The notes beneath the pieces were generated by a model. It did not search any database. It was not told the DNA's origin and saw only the letters and a program-made list of their open reading frames with translations. A DNA stretch of 6,647 nucleotides, from NCBI GenBank assembly GCA_016278435.1, contig JADQBU010000256.1, forward strand, positions 1 to 6,647. The letters are read 5' to 3'. Below, one piece after another: positions 6,647 to 6,647 of the stretch. How positions within the stretch are numbered: position 1 is the first letter of the stretch; the number at the start of each line of letters is the position of its first letter. This DNA is from Halanaerobiales bacterium. GTDB taxonomy: Bacteria > Bacillota > Halanaerobiia > Halanaerobiales > JADQBU01. Position numbers and translations under genes: made by a program.

Positions 6647-6647
6647 G

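Overview
The window is AT-rich bacterial DNA in which every recognisable gene lies on the minus strand. The protein sequences (Lys/Glu-rich SbcC, strong AGGAGG ribosome binding sites, TTG starts, a hydrogenase maturation gene set) suggest an anaerobic low-GC Firmicute, possibly of the Halanaerobiales. That placement is an inference, because no marker gene here settles it.

In transcription order (right to left), the window opens with the C-terminal part of argH, argininosuccinate lyase. It ends in a convincing intrinsic terminator. A 314-base non-coding stretch follows, holding that terminator and two candidate promoters. Next come sbcD and sbcC, which overlap by 20 bases. Together they encode an intact Mre11/Rad50-type nuclease-ATPase for processing DNA ends and hairpins. 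All key motifs are present in both: metallophosphatase motifs in SbcD, and Walker A, zinc hook, signature, Walker B and H-loop in SbcC. Better starts than the longest reading frames are TTG at 5909 for sbcD and ATG at 4705 for sbcC.

The most interesting part starts 12 bases after the sbcC stop codon. Positions about 800-1378 hold a compressed fossil of a [NiFe]-hydrogenase operon. It contains the last ~60 codons of a hydrogenase large subunit (with the C-terminal DPCISCATH metal-ligand motif and its cleavable tail), the first ~15 codons of hypA, an internal slice of hypF, and the last ~45 codons of hypE ending in PRIC. The pieces keep the usual operon order and strand, but everything between them is gone. 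HypF and HypE sequence is joined in one open frame. At least three deletions are implied, and no piece can give a working hydrogenase or maturation protein.

Further left, 51-683 encodes a small exported acidic protein with a good ribosome binding site and signal peptide, broken by an in-frame TAA at codon 60. A further open frame in another phase runs from 70 off the left edge. It is either the start of a new gene or the frameshifted tail of the same protein. The left fifth of the window is therefore a region of gene decay beside a well-preserved DNA repair operon. I see no CRISPR array, tRNA, rRNA or insertion sequence.
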